Positions 30,177 to 38,933 of a DNA stretch of 64,000 bases are shown piece by piece; the first letter of the stretch is position 1, and every line of letters begins with the position of its first letter. Location: NCBI GenBank assembly GCA_051747965.1, contig JBNJGS010000001.1:1-64000 (forward strand), in the 5' to 3' direction. The notes under the pieces were generated by a model. The model saw only the letters and a list, made by a program, of their open reading frames with translations, was not told the origin of the DNA and made no database searches. The DNA comes from JAQIBY01 sp051747965 (GTDB taxonomy: Bacteria > Bacteroidota > Bacteroidia > Bacteroidales > ML635J-15). Both the position numbers and the translations under genes were made by a program.

Positions 30177-31232
30177 TCAGATGATGAATCTGACACCAAA
30201 GGCAAAAGCATTCAGGTTATTGCCCCCGGGGCCTTTATCTTTTTCAAACAGGGTATTCAAATCATAATTCATAAAGAAGTTCATTTCTTTTATGCCAATC
30301 ATGGCTTTCACTCCATAGCGGAAACTATTGAGATAAAAATTGTCATGATTTTTCACCTTTCTTTTCTGGCCGCTTTCTTCCCATACGTTCTTTGTATGTG
30401 CACCGATGCGGTATCCTGCAAAACCTCCCACACCAAAACGTACCGGACGTTTGTTTATGCCGCTCTTTTCTTTACCCACATGAAAAACCGGCATAAAGTT
30501 GAGATCGAGATAAGTTGTTGTTAGTTTTGATCGAATGGCATTGTTTCCTTCTGCATTATATTCGGGATTCTCCGTATAGGTAATTACCGGATTTTCTACA
30601 TCCCCACTTTCATCTGTAATGACAGATTTTTTCTGCAACTTAAAATTGTACCACAGGAGATCCAGCCCCATATCAAAACTCAGCCAGCTTGTAGCATAGG
30701 CTCTCATACCAAGTTCAAGGGCCACATTCCATGATCCAAATGGTTTCACATAATAATTGGCATCGCCTGACGGGAATGCACCATTCTCAAGGTAATTGTT
30801 CATGCCAAGATCCAGGGCAATATAATTATGAATCATCTTGTCAGAATCATCTTTTTCGAATTCAAATTTGATTTCTTTTTCATCTTTTTCAAGCTCCTCA
30901 TCATCAATGCGCATTTTCTGTACAACCTTGCCGTCTTTATCGGTGATGGTAATAACTTTTTGATCTCCCTTTTCTTCTATGCGAATGTCCTGCATGGCAG
31001 CATCAACTTCCTCCATGGCCTCTTCAACAATCTTCATGATACTGTCCATATCCGGCATATTCTCAAGCTCCTGCATTTCTTCCATATGGCTCATATCTAT
31101 GGTGCTGACTGTGTCTCCGTCTACAACAATTCTCAATGTATCATCGTCGTGTGTCAGGCTGGCATAAGCAGGTGATATCATCAGTCCGGTTAATACTGCC
31201 AGTGTTCCGAATAATTGTTTCATGCTTTTCAT
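30177..31232 (-). CDS. Predicted outer-membrane barrel protein with acidic periplasmic segment
   Basis: A 351-residue protein with a signal peptide (MKQLFGTLAVLTGLM; the ATG at 31223 is an alternative start) ending AYAS. Residues about 35-135 are extremely acidic and Met-rich with helix propensity (DMDSIMKIVEEAMEEVDAAM), and include a DKDGKVVQKMRIDDEE strand region. Residues about 140-351 look like an outer-membrane beta-barrel (ALDLGMNNYL, ALELGMRAYA, FGVGGFAGYRIGAH) ending in a typical aromatic/hydrophobic terminus (FGVRFII). A second exported protein gene lies 45 bases upstream on the same strand. I do not recognise a specific family; similar barrels in Bacteroidota often sit in sigma-factor or stress loci. 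The acidic segment might bind cations. Confidence 0.72.
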   Translation of the reverse strand: MKSMKQLFGTLAVLTGLMISPAYASLTHDDDTLRIVVDGDTVSTIDMSHMEEMQELENMPDMDSIMKIVEEAMEEVDAAMQDIRIEEKGDQKVITITDKDGKVVQKMRIDDEELEKDEKEIKFEFEKDDSDKMIHNYIALDLGMNNYLENGAFPSGDANYYVKPFGSWNVALELGMRAYATSWLSFDMGLDLLWYNFKLQKKSVITDESGDVENPVITYTENPEYNAEGNNAIRSKLTTTYLDLNFMPVFHVGKEKSGINKRPVRFGVGGFAGYRIGAHTKNVWEESGQKRKVKNHDNFYLNSFRYGVKAMIGIKEMNFFMNYDLNTLFEKDKGPGGNNLNAFAFGVRFII

Positions 31233-31277
31233 AATTTCAGTGTTTTAAATGAATATTTTGTTTTATTTTTCCCTTTT

Positions 31278-31793
31278 CTACTGACAAATACGATTGTATT
31301 CGTCATAATCTGATTTGAAATATTTAATCTCATTGCTGTCATTTTGCAGGGATCCTGTCTCTCTGCTGACTTCGTTCTGAAATACATTACTGATAGCTGT
31401 TCTGAACAAACTACCTGCATGTTTGCGAAACGATTCAAGATAAGATTTGTTCTCAATCTTTTCTTTTTTCACTTCAGTATTCCTGAGACGGACAATGTTT
31501 TGGTAATAATTTCCATCTTCATCAACAAAGATGCTGGCTTTGGTATCATCATCAAACAAAAAGGTAATGATTTCCTTCTTTTCAAGCATTATGGATGATT
31601 CATAAGGAAAATATTTTGGCGTAAGAATCCCGGAAGAATTAATCAGGCAGGGATTCAAATCCAGGGTTTCAGATTGTTCATTTATCTGAGGCAAATGGCG
31701 TTTTCCTGGTACTTCCTTAGCCTCTGACTTGAAGCAGGTGAACAAAAAAACCAACAGGAGTGCGAATGGAATTAAGGTGTTTTGCGTTTTCAT
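31278..31793 (-). CDS. Exported protein of unknown function
   Basis: A 171-residue protein whose N-terminus (MKTQNTLIPFALLLVFLFTC) is a signal sequence. The Cys follows LFT, a poor lipobox, so lipoprotein status is doubtful and cleavage after SEA is equally possible. The remainder is charged, with a helical C-terminal half (RNTEVKKEKIENKSYLESFRKH). It is upstream of, and on the same strand as, the acidic barrel gene, 45 bases apart, and so probably shares its transcript. No recognised domain. Confidence 0.6.
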   Translation of the reverse strand: MKTQNTLIPFALLLVFLFTCFKSEAKEVPGKRHLPQINEQSETLDLNPCLINSSGILTPKYFPYESSIMLEKKEIITFLFDDDTKASIFVDEDGNYYQNIVRLRNTEVKKEKIENKSYLESFRKHAGSLFRTAISNVFQNEVSRETGSLQNDSNEIKYFKSDYDEYNRICQ

Positions 31794-32080
31794 AACTTTA
31801 TGTGTTTATGTGTTTTTCGATTTGATTTCACCCGTGTGACGGAAGGTGGGGGATATTTGTTACAAAAAATAAGTGTTAAGTTAGTGTTAACATCCCCAAT
31901 CATTGGCACAACAAGGATTCAGGCGGTCCGCAATTCCAATTATTTTTAATTTATATGTCAGATCTAATCGTTGGCCTTCTTGATATCAGGTTAATTCACT
32001 GGAGGTGAAATGATTTTTACACTTTTATTACAATATCTGCAAAAAGCTTGTTAACTTTACCAAAAGCCCTAAACCGGACA
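31794..32080. other. Divergent intergenic region
   Basis: About 287 bases between the exported-protein gene (minus) and the PorP gene (plus). It contains direct repeats TAAGTGTTAAGT/TTAGTGTTAACA around 31870-31890 but no convincing promoter with both boxes, and no RNA structure that I can support. Confidence 0.35.
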
Positions 32081-33097
32081 ATGAAACAATGGTTTCAAAT
32101 ACTCACTGTCTGCATGTTGATATGTTCTGCTTCAGTACCAGAAAAGATCATGGCACAGGACATACACTTTAGTCAGTACATGCACTCGCCCCTCAACCTG
32201 AATCCGGCGGAAACCGGTAATTTTGACGGGGATTACCGGTTTACGGGGAATCACAAAAGACAATGGCGCAGTTTTGCCAACGCATACACAACATTTTCAG
32301 TCTCGGCAGACAGGAGTTTTATAAAGTCCAATGACTTACATGCTTCAGCAGGCTTAATGATCAACAATGATGTTGCCGGAGACGGTGATTTCGGTACACT
32401 GCAGTTCCATCTGCCTTTGTCGCTGAATTTTCAAAAGGGTAATCTGCTGGGCTCTGTAGGATTTTCTAGTGGATGGGTTCAGCACGGTTTCAATTTCAAT
32501 GCATTTTATTTTGGAAATCAATATACCGGGGAAAGTTTTGATCCGGCCATCCCCAACAACGAAGCACCTGAAGCAGACCGGTTTTCCTATTTTGATTTTG
32601 CTGCAGGCCTGATGGCGGAATATCAAATCAGCGACAGTCTACGAATTAAGGCCGGAGCCTCCGCACAGCATCTCACAAGGCCAATCAAATCATTCTACCA
32701 GCGAGATGATGTCAGGCTGCCTTTGAAGTGGCAGATGTATATGCAGGGGGACTACAAACTTCAGGATGATGTGGTACTGATGCCTTCCATGCTGTTTATG
32801 CAGCAAGGAACATACCGCGAGTTCAACATTGGCGGGCAAATCCGCTTTGATATCAACCCTCTGGGCCTTCGCTCGGTATATGCCGGCGGCATGTTCCGTG
32901 CCCGGGATGCAGGAATATTACTGTTTGGGCTGGATTATAACCAGATACGTTTTCATGTGTCCTACGATATCAATCTTTCCGGTCTGACTACCATCAGCAG
33001 AGGAAGAGGAGGAATTGAACTTGCCATTATTTATATTTTCAAAAAAATGAATCCTGATACAAATCCGCCTGTAAGAAAATGTCCCGACTTTATTTAA
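32081..33097 (+). CDS. PorP/SprF family T9SS outer-membrane protein
   Basis: About 338 residues from the ATG at 32081; a TTG at 32048 extends the frame but puts 11 residues before the signal peptide (MKQWFQILTVCMLICSAS, cleaved after MAQ). The mature start (QDIHFSQYMHSPLNLNPAETG) is diagnostic for PorP/SprF. The barrel is of standard length. The 3' end overlaps the next gene by 19 bases, so the two are translationally linked. Unlike the 27155 copy, no type B cargo gene lies directly beside it. Confidence 0.92.
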   Translation: MKQWFQILTVCMLICSASVPEKIMAQDIHFSQYMHSPLNLNPAETGNFDGDYRFTGNHKRQWRSFANAYTTFSVSADRSFIKSNDLHASAGLMINNDVAGDGDFGTLQFHLPLSLNFQKGNLLGSVGFSSGWVQHGFNFNAFYFGNQYTGESFDPAIPNNEAPEADRFSYFDFAAGLMAEYQISDSLRIKAGASAQHLTRPIKSFYQRDDVRLPLKWQMYMQGDYKLQDDVVLMPSMLFMQQGTYREFNIGGQIRFDINPLGLRSVYAGGMFRARDAGILLFGLDYNQIRFHVSYDINLSGLTTISRGRGGIELAIIYIFKKMNPDTNPPVRKCPDFI

Positions 33098-35055
33098 ACA
33101 TATCCCTGATGACAGCCATCATGATGCTTAGCTTTTCCATGCAGGCTCAGGATATCAACAGCCTGGTGCGCTCAGGTGACATGGCGGCAGAAAACGGAAA
33201 CTATTATGGTGCAGCTCATTTTTACAAACAGGCACTACGCATCGATGGCACAATTCCTGAACTAAATCACAAAATGGCTGAAGCCTGCCGCAAGGATAAT
33301 GATTACCGGCTTTCTGCCAAATATTATAACAGACTTGTACCGCATTATCTGGAGAAATACCCGATGGCAGAATATTACCTTGCCAGAATGCTTAAAGCCA
33401 CAGGTGATTATCTGCTTGCTCAATATCATTTCCGCAATTATTATGAAAGAAATAAAGAGGAAAATGCAGATAAACTGAGTGTTAAAAAGGCAAAACGAGA
33501 AATCATTGCCTGCGAAAAAGCACAGAGGATGATGTTCAGACCAAAAAATATTGCAATATCACAAATGGATGAAGAGATCAATACTGTCTATGCTGAGCTC
33601 TCCGCAGATGGTTATGCTGACAGCCTTATTTATTTTACATCAGTTCAACCTGTGGATTCAGCAGGTAAAACATTTGAAGCCGGAATTTATCAAAACAATG
33701 CTGATGGCACAAATTACCTGGATTCAAGCATCAACCAAAAGAACAGGCATGCCGCCAATCCGTTTTATGACAGTGTTCATTCCCGATTATACTTTACCTT
33801 GTCGGATGCAGGCCAAGCGCCACAGATTTATGCAGCAGAAAAAAAGGGAAATTCCTGGTCGGAAGCCCGGAAGCTGCCTGAATCGGTAAATGTCCCGGGA
33901 TACTCGTCCACACATCCGGTTACCGTGCATACCGACAGTCTCTCTTACCTGATTTATGCCTCAAACAGGCCGGGCGGTGCAGGTGGTTTTGATCTGTATT
34001 ATCACATCATCAAAGATAAACTACAATTCAGCAGACCATACAATATCGGGCGCCGTATTCCGGGAGACAGCAAGTATTCCTACCTGGTTGACACCACGAC
34101 CATCTTCAACACTCCGGGGAATGAAATCACGCCATTTTATGATCAGTCGGACAGCAGCCTCTATTTCAGTAGTGACTGGTATTATGGCATGGGTGAATAT
34201 GATATTTTTTCGATGAAATGGGATTTCAATATTCCTGATACCGGTAGCATATCCAATCCCGGCTATCCGATCAACACCCCACGTAATGATTTGTATTACC
34301 GCGTGGACAAAACCCATAGCAAAGCCTATATAAGCTCCAACCGTGAGGGAGCACTTGCATATACCCATCAAGCCTGCTGCAACGACATTTTTGCATATGA
34401 TCTACCCAAAAAACGCGTAAAAAAGTCACCTGAAGAAATCCGGGAAGAGGCAATAGCAGGTATGAAACAAATGGCCGAAGAACTGATTCCCATTACTTTG
34501 TATTTTCATAATGACAGGCCTGACCCAGGCAGCAGGGACAGCACCACGGATGTGAGTTATAACGAAAGCATCAGGGCTTATCTTGACAGACAAACCGAAT
34601 ACAGGAAGAAATTTGCAGAAGGACTGTCAGGGCAGGCTGCCACAGAAGCCATGGACAGCATAGACAACTTTTTTGAAAATGAGGTCAATGCAGAATATCA
34701 GCGCCTGAGAAAATTCCTGCTTTTACTTGAGGAACTGCTTGAGGAAGATCAAAAAATCGTACTCACCATTAAAGGATATACAAGCCCGCTGCATACACCT
34801 GAGTATAATCTGCGCCTGGCAAAACGCCGCATAAACAGTTTTGTCAATTTCATCCACCACTACAAATCCGGCATGCTGCGTGATGATATAGAATCAGGCC
34901 TGTTGGAAATTCATACCCTGCCCTACGGTGAAAGCAGGGTAAGTAAAGGCATCAGCGATAATCCGGATGACAGAAGAAATTCCGTATATAATCCAATCGC
35001 AGCCAAAGAACGGAAAATTAAAATACTGGCCGTCCGGGTAAGCGGAAATTCGTGA
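33079..35055 (+). CDS. TPR/PD40 protein with divergent OmpA-like C-terminus
   Basis: A 658-residue exported protein with a signal peptide (ending SMQAQ). TPR helices occupy about 25-150 (GDMAAENGNYYGAAHFYKQAL). PD40 blades follow at about 165-440 (SLSYLIYASNRPGGAGGFDLYY; SSLYFSSDWYYGMGEYDIF). From about 465 there is an OmpA-like core: strand ITLYFHNDRPDP, then a helical segment of roughly 70 residues, then IVLTIKGYTSPLHTPEYNLRLAKRRINSFVNF. The usual terminal NRRVE motif is absent (DDRRNSVYNP is in its place), so peptidoglycan binding may be weakened. It pairs with the overlapping PorP gene and resembles PorE without its carboxypeptidase-like module. Confidence 0.82.
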   Translation: MSRLYLNISLMTAIMMLSFSMQAQDINSLVRSGDMAAENGNYYGAAHFYKQALRIDGTIPELNHKMAEACRKDNDYRLSAKYYNRLVPHYLEKYPMAEYYLARMLKATGDYLLAQYHFRNYYERNKEENADKLSVKKAKREIIACEKAQRMMFRPKNIAISQMDEEINTVYAELSADGYADSLIYFTSVQPVDSAGKTFEAGIYQNNADGTNYLDSSINQKNRHAANPFYDSVHSRLYFTLSDAGQAPQIYAAEKKGNSWSEARKLPESVNVPGYSSTHPVTVHTDSLSYLIYASNRPGGAGGFDLYYHIIKDKLQFSRPYNIGRRIPGDSKYSYLVDTTTIFNTPGNEITPFYDQSDSSLYFSSDWYYGMGEYDIFSMKWDFNIPDTGSISNPGYPINTPRNDLYYRVDKTHSKAYISSNREGALAYTHQACCNDIFAYDLPKKRVKKSPEEIREEAIAGMKQMAEELIPITLYFHNDRPDPGSRDSTTDVSYNESIRAYLDRQTEYRKKFAEGLSGQAATEAMDSIDNFFENEVNAEYQRLRKFLLLLEELLEEDQKIVLTIKGYTSPLHTPEYNLRLAKRRINSFVNFIHHYKSGMLRDDIESGLLEIHTLPYGESRVSKGISDNPDDRRNSVYNPIAAKERKIKILAVRVSGNS

Positions 35056-35096
35056 AAAATTTTGTAATATTGTCAGAAACTGGAAAATTTCAGGCT

Positions 35097-35513
35097 ATGA
35101 AAGAACGAACCTTAAGCATGATCAAACCTCTGGCCGTACAGAAAGGCTATATTGCCCCAATTCTGGATGAAATTCACAATGCAGGTTTTCGCATCTGTGC
35201 CATGAAAATGATACAGCTAACCCACGACCACGCCAAAAACTTTTATAAGATTCATGCCGACAAGGCATTCTTTAATACACTGGTGGATTTTATGTCTTCA
35301 GGCCCGATAGTGGCAGTTGCTCTGGAAAAAGAAAATGCTGTAGAAGACTTCAGAAAGATCATAGGTGATACAGATCCGGCCAAGGCACCTGAAAACTCCA
35401 TAAGGGCAAAATATGCCAGGGACATCACCCACAATGCTGTACATGGCTCTGACTCTGTTGCCAATGCAAAAAAGGAAATCGGATTTTTCTTTGCCGAAAC
35501 AGAAATCTACTGA
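35097..35513 (+). CDS. ndk: Nucleoside diphosphate kinase
   Basis: About 138 residues from the ATG at 35097, the usual length of the family; a GTG at 35052 would add 15 residues not found in Ndk. It transfers the gamma-phosphate of ATP to nucleoside diphosphates via a phosphohistidine. The N-terminal ERTLSMIKPLAVQKG, the IRAKYARD segment and the active-site His in NAVHGSDS are present. It lies about 40 bases downstream of the TPR/OmpA gene on the same strand, but the functional link is probably incidental. Confidence 0.95.
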   Translation: MKERTLSMIKPLAVQKGYIAPILDEIHNAGFRICAMKMIQLTHDHAKNFYKIHADKAFFNTLVDFMSSGPIVAVALEKENAVEDFRKIIGDTDPAKAPENSIRAKYARDITHNAVHGSDSVANAKKEIGFFFAETEIY

Positions 35514-35610
35514 TGTTTATTGAATTCACCCCTGATTTCCAACCATTCATCAGGCGGAACAAAGGATTCATCACATAATCAAAACAATTAACATATTTCT
35601 AACTGTTTTA

Positions 35611-35642
35611 TTTGGAATAAGTCTAAATAGTGCTTATATTTG
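35611..35642 (+). promoter_or_regulatory. Promoter of the ECF sigma gene at 35684
   Basis: TTTG at 35611-35614 and TATATTTG at 35635-35642 are 20 bases apart, an excellent match to the Bacteroidota housekeeping promoter (TTTG-N19/20-TAnnTTTG). The leader contains TGAATGTTTAATTAA at 35652-35666, which recurs exactly in the leader of the T9SS cargo gene at 45043. Confidence 0.7.
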
Positions 35643-35683
35643 TTCTGCAATTGAATGTTTAATTAATCTAAATAAAGTGCCAT

Positions 35684-36187
35684 ATGAAAACAAATGATTT
35701 TAACAAGCAGTTGATAGACCTGAAAGATAACTTAAAGTATTTTGCATATAGTTTGGTTTCTGATGATGAGGAAGCTAATGACCTTGTACAGGAAACATTT
35801 TTCAAGGCCCTCTCAAATCAGGATAAATACATGGATAACACCAATTTTAAAGCCTGGGTTTTCACCATTTTGAAAAATACTTTCATCAACAACTACAATA
35901 AAGCGTCGCGTCAGAAGACAGCATTTGACAATACAAAGGATGCTTATTTCATCAACAGTAATCAGTCGGACAATTCAATAACGCCGGATTCCACTTATAC
36001 AGCCAATGAGATTCACAAGGCCATTGATGATCTGGATGATGCATACAGAATTCCGTTTATGCGTTTCACTCACGGATATAAATACCAGGAAATCGCTGAA
36101 GAAATGGATTTGCCCATTGGGACGGTAAAGAGCAGAATTTTCTTTGCCCGCAAGAAACTCATGGGTCAGTTGAGCGACTTCAGGTAA
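35684..36187 (+). CDS. ECF RNA polymerase sigma factor, orphan
   Basis: A 167-residue sigma-70 family protein with region 2 (DDEEANDLVQETFFKALSNQ, then KAWVFTILKNTFINNYN) and region 4 (AYRIPFMRFTHGYKYQEIAEEM, then GTVKSRIFFARKKLM). No anti-sigma gene adjoins it; the upstream gene is ndk and the downstream gene is convergent. It is closely similar to the sigma gene at 57874. A strong housekeeping-type promoter suggests that it is expressed constitutively and controlled at another level. Its regulon is unknown. Confidence 0.93.
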   Translation: MKTNDFNKQLIDLKDNLKYFAYSLVSDDEEANDLVQETFFKALSNQDKYMDNTNFKAWVFTILKNTFINNYNKASRQKTAFDNTKDAYFINSNQSDNSITPDSTYTANEIHKAIDDLDDAYRIPFMRFTHGYKYQEIAEEMDLPIGTVKSRIFFARKKLMGQLSDFR

Positions 36188-36207
36188 GAATGCAGGACTC
36201 ACAATAA

Positions 36208-36248
36208 AACAAAACAGCCGGGATCATGATGATTCCGGCTGTTTTGTT
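36208..36248. terminator. Bidirectional terminator
   Basis: A perfect 14-base-pair stem (36208-36221 with 36235-36248) with a 13-base loop has A-rich and T-rich outer arms. It lies between the convergent sigma gene (ends 36187) and HAD phosphatase gene (ends 36287). Confidence 0.85.
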
Positions 36249-36286
36249 AAGTTCAAAATCGGTTTTATTGGATTTATCTCTTATTT

Positions 36287-37024
36287 CTAGAAAAGGTGAA
36301 TCAGGTCTCTCAGGTGGTTTATCTCAATGGTTGGCACATTGTCAGGTAAGTCGACAGCAACAACATCAAATTTTTTCCTGTTCGGGTTAAACCATATCTG
36401 ATCTATCCCTGCATTGTGAGCACCCAGAATATCAACAACAATATCATCTCCGATTACAACAGAGTTATTCTTTTTGGCACCTGCAACTTCAAGCATTTTG
36501 GTAAAGAATTCTTCTTTGGGCTTTTGGCTACCAACATCTTCAGAAGTGATAATATTATCAAAGAATTTTCCAATTTTGGCATTTTCAATTTTTCTGTACT
36601 GCACTTCACTGAAACCATTGGTAATAAGGTTCAGGTTGTATTGCTTGCTCAGATACATCAGGCAGCTCAATGCATGGGGGAACAGTTTTCTTTTTTCCGG
36701 TCCGATGCTGATATATTCATCTGACATCTGCCTGGCAAGTTTTTCATCAGTGATACCACCCTCTTTCAGGGTCAGTAGAAAACGTTTCCAGCTAAGGTTA
36801 TCTTTTTTTATTTCACCTTCACGGTACAATTGCCATAGAGCATCATTGTATTCTTTATAGTGATCGTAAAAGCTTTCAAAGCCTTCAAAATGCTTAAACA
36901 ACTGATGCTTGTGGTAGATTTCCATGAAAGTTTCACGTGCATTTCGCTCAAAGTCCCAAATCGTACGATCCAGGTCTATAAAAATATGTTTGTATTTACT
37001 TAATTTGCTGGCATGTTTTCTCAT
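36287..37024 (-). CDS. HAD-superfamily noncanonical pyrimidine nucleotidase, YjjG-like
   Basis: A 245-residue HAD phosphatase. Motif I is IDLDRTIWDF (nucleophile and acid/base Asp), motif II LITNG, motif III lysine in SQKPKEEFF, and motif IV VVIGDDIVVDI. A helical cap between motifs I and II (about 30-110) is of the YjjG/2-haloacid dehalogenase type, and the overall pattern fits the YjjG family, which dephosphorylates non-standard pyrimidine nucleotides. It is monocistronic between a terminator and a 205-base AT-rich gap (37025-37229) in which I see nothing specific. Confidence 0.85.
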   Translation of the reverse strand: MRKHASKLSKYKHIFIDLDRTIWDFERNARETFMEIYHKHQLFKHFEGFESFYDHYKEYNDALWQLYREGEIKKDNLSWKRFLLTLKEGGITDEKLARQMSDEYISIGPEKRKLFPHALSCLMYLSKQYNLNLITNGFSEVQYRKIENAKIGKFFDNIITSEDVGSQKPKEEFFTKMLEVAGAKKNNSVVIGDDIVVDILGAHNAGIDQIWFNPNRKKFDVVAVDLPDNVPTIEINHLRDLIHLF

Positions 37025-37229
37025 AAACCCTTAGTATATAGTTTAACGTCTAACTGCAAAACTGTATATTTATTTTCACTTATCGAACATTTTTGACAAT
37101 TATTTTGATATTATTATAATAAATCCGATAATACTTATATCATTATTGGTATTTTAAGATTTTATTAAGAAAATCGCCGAATTACATCTTCTTTTCTACC
37201 TTCTGAATAAAACAAAAATCAATCTTTAT

Positions 37230-38126
37230 TTAATAACTCACTTCAATTACCAGGTAACGTGAAGTTGACCAGAACTTTTCAGGACGGGTGATGATCAGAT
37301 TATCGATTCGCCTGTCAGGTCCGTCAAATTTGTAGGCAGTGGATGGATGGGTTGACAAGAGCCTTGCACTTTTGGCATTGAGCTCTATTTTTCTGGTCTG
37401 ATCAATTTTCAGGGGTTCAAAAGCATTCTGTTCAAAATGCGAATCAAACTGATCCACTGCGCCCATACCACCAATACCTCCTGATCTGCTGGTCACTCCT
37501 TTTTCAAACAACTCTCTGCTTGTACCTACCGCTATATATGCTGTATTAAGCAGGTCCCTCTGCTCCCTGATCGTTTCATTTCTTTTCTTATTGAGTGACA
37601 CCAGTGAATCCATTTGATGATAGAGGCGTTGCATTTCACTGTTGCGGGATTCCAGTTTATTACGTAATTTTCTCAATTCAAGATCCCTGCGGTCAACTGT
37701 ACTGCTCAATATATTGAGGGATTGCTCCATCTCACTGTTTATCATATTGGCTGATTCAAGATCAGCACGCAAACGCTCAACAGTTTTCCTGTTTTCCTGA
37801 AGAAGTCTGTATATCAATCTGATATCTTTCTTTATCTGTTCAGAATCAACCACATCATGCGCCATTTCTCCCGCCGACATAGAAATGATATCTTCCTTTT
37901 GCTTGATGATTTGCAGATTGGTATTGATGTCATTGAATGCCTGCATGAACTGCTTCAGTGATTCATCTTTCTTCTCTGCATTTTTTTTCAGCGCTATGTT
38001 CTGTTTTTTCAGGCTTTCCACACTATCTCTATGCACATATTCATCCTCTGAATCAATTTCGGGAGACCTGTTATTGCATGCGCCGAAGACAATTAACAGG
38101 AATATCATCATCAACTTATATTTCAT
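37230..38126 (-). CDS. Coiled-coil lipoprotein
   Basis: A 298-residue protein with a lipoprotein signal peptide (MKYKLMMIFLLIVFGAC, lipid Cys at 17). Residues about 30-205 are heptad-rich and should form a long coiled coil (QNIALKKNAEKKDESLKQF; ELRKLRNKLESRNSEMQRL). The C-terminal ~70 residues form a small conserved module (SARLLSTHPSTAYKF to FWSTSRYLVIEVSY) that recalls the end of the Cbp1-type lipoproteins of Bacteroidota; I hold that comparison loosely. Probable anchoring is in the outer or inner membrane with the coiled coil in the periplasm. No enzymatic motif. Confidence 0.7.
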   Translation of the reverse strand: MKYKLMMIFLLIVFGACNNRSPEIDSEDEYVHRDSVESLKKQNIALKKNAEKKDESLKQFMQAFNDINTNLQIIKQKEDIISMSAGEMAHDVVDSEQIKKDIRLIYRLLQENRKTVERLRADLESANMINSEMEQSLNILSSTVDRRDLELRKLRNKLESRNSEMQRLYHQMDSLVSLNKKRNETIREQRDLLNTAYIAVGTSRELFEKGVTSRSGGIGGMGAVDQFDSHFEQNAFEPLKIDQTRKIELNAKSARLLSTHPSTAYKFDGPDRRIDNLIITRPEKFWSTSRYLVIEVSY

Positions 38127-38161
38127 TCTTGTTCTTGTTATTGTTATTGTTTTTTTGTTTT
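38127..38161 (-). repeat. Low-complexity AAC/ATA-rich leader repeat
   Basis: The 35 bases directly before the lipoprotein start read, on the minus strand, as runs of A with imperfect ACAATA and ACAAGA units. This is a simple-sequence leader abutting the start codon. Confidence 0.5.
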
Positions 38162-38234
38162 AAAAATTCATTAAGCAAAGGATAGGCTTCAAAATCCAGG
38201 CCTGCCTATATAGTAAACGAACAATGGTACCACA

Positions 38235-38933
38235 TTATTGATTTTCCCCGGGCTTTTTTTTCACTTTGCCTTCTACAATAACAACAAATTCACCTTTTGC
38301 TTTGTTTTGAGAAAAATACGAGCTTAAATTCTGCAGACTCCCGCGTCTGGTTTCTTCAAATTGTTTGGATATCTCCCGGCTCACCGAAGCTTTTCTGTCA
38401 TTGCCCAGTACTTCAGATAATTGATCAAGCAGTTTTACAAGTCTGTATGGGGATTCGTAAAACACGATGGTACGTTCTTCATCAAGCAAGGCATTTATTC
38501 GTTTATTACGGCCCTTCTTGTGAGGCAAAAATCCCTCGAAAACAAATCTGTCATTTGGCAAACCCGATACAGCAAGTGCCGGCACAAACGCAGTTGGCCC
38601 GGGCAGACATTCAACATGTACGCCTTTCTCCACACATTTTTTGACAAGTAGATATCCGGGATCAGAAATGGCCGGAGTGCCTGCATCTGTTATCATGGCG
38701 TATTGTGCTCCATTGAGCATGTTGTTTACAATATTCTCGCTGATTTTATGCTCGTTAAATTTATGATGTGCCATCAGGGGACGACTGATATCAAAATGTT
38801 TCAGCAAAAAACCACTTGTTCTTGTATCTTCTGCCAGTATGGTATCTGCACTCTTCAGTACCTCAATGGCCCGAAAGGTCATATCATTCAGGTTGCCTAT
38901 TGGCGTAGGAACTAATGTAAGTTTACCTGACAT
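38235..38933 (-). CDS. rsmI: 16S rRNA (cytidine-1402-2'-O)-methyltransferase
   Basis: A 232-residue member of the tetrapyrrole-methylase fold that 2'-O-methylates C1402 of 16S rRNA with S-adenosylmethionine. Seen motifs are LVPTPIGNLNDMTFRAIEVL, LAEDTRTSGFLLKHF, MITDAGTPAISDPGYLLV and LPGPTAFVPALAVSGLP, all diagnostic for RsmI. It overlaps the upstream M28 peptidase gene by 11 bases, so the two are co-transcribed. Confidence 0.95.
   Translation of the reverse strand: MSGKLTLVPTPIGNLNDMTFRAIEVLKSADTILAEDTRTSGFLLKHFDISRPLMAHHKFNEHKISENIVNNMLNGAQYAMITDAGTPAISDPGYLLVKKCVEKGVHVECLPGPTAFVPALAVSGLPNDRFVFEGFLPHKKGRNKRINALLDEERTIVFYESPYRLVKLLDQLSEVLGNDRKASVSREISKQFEETRRGSLQNLSSYFSQNKAKGEFVVIVEGKVKKKPGENQ

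Noticed and set aside
31865..31900. GTGTTAAG/GTGTTAAC repeats considered as a Rex site
   Set aside because: The units are direct repeats and do not form the inverted 6-4-6 arrangement that Rex needs.
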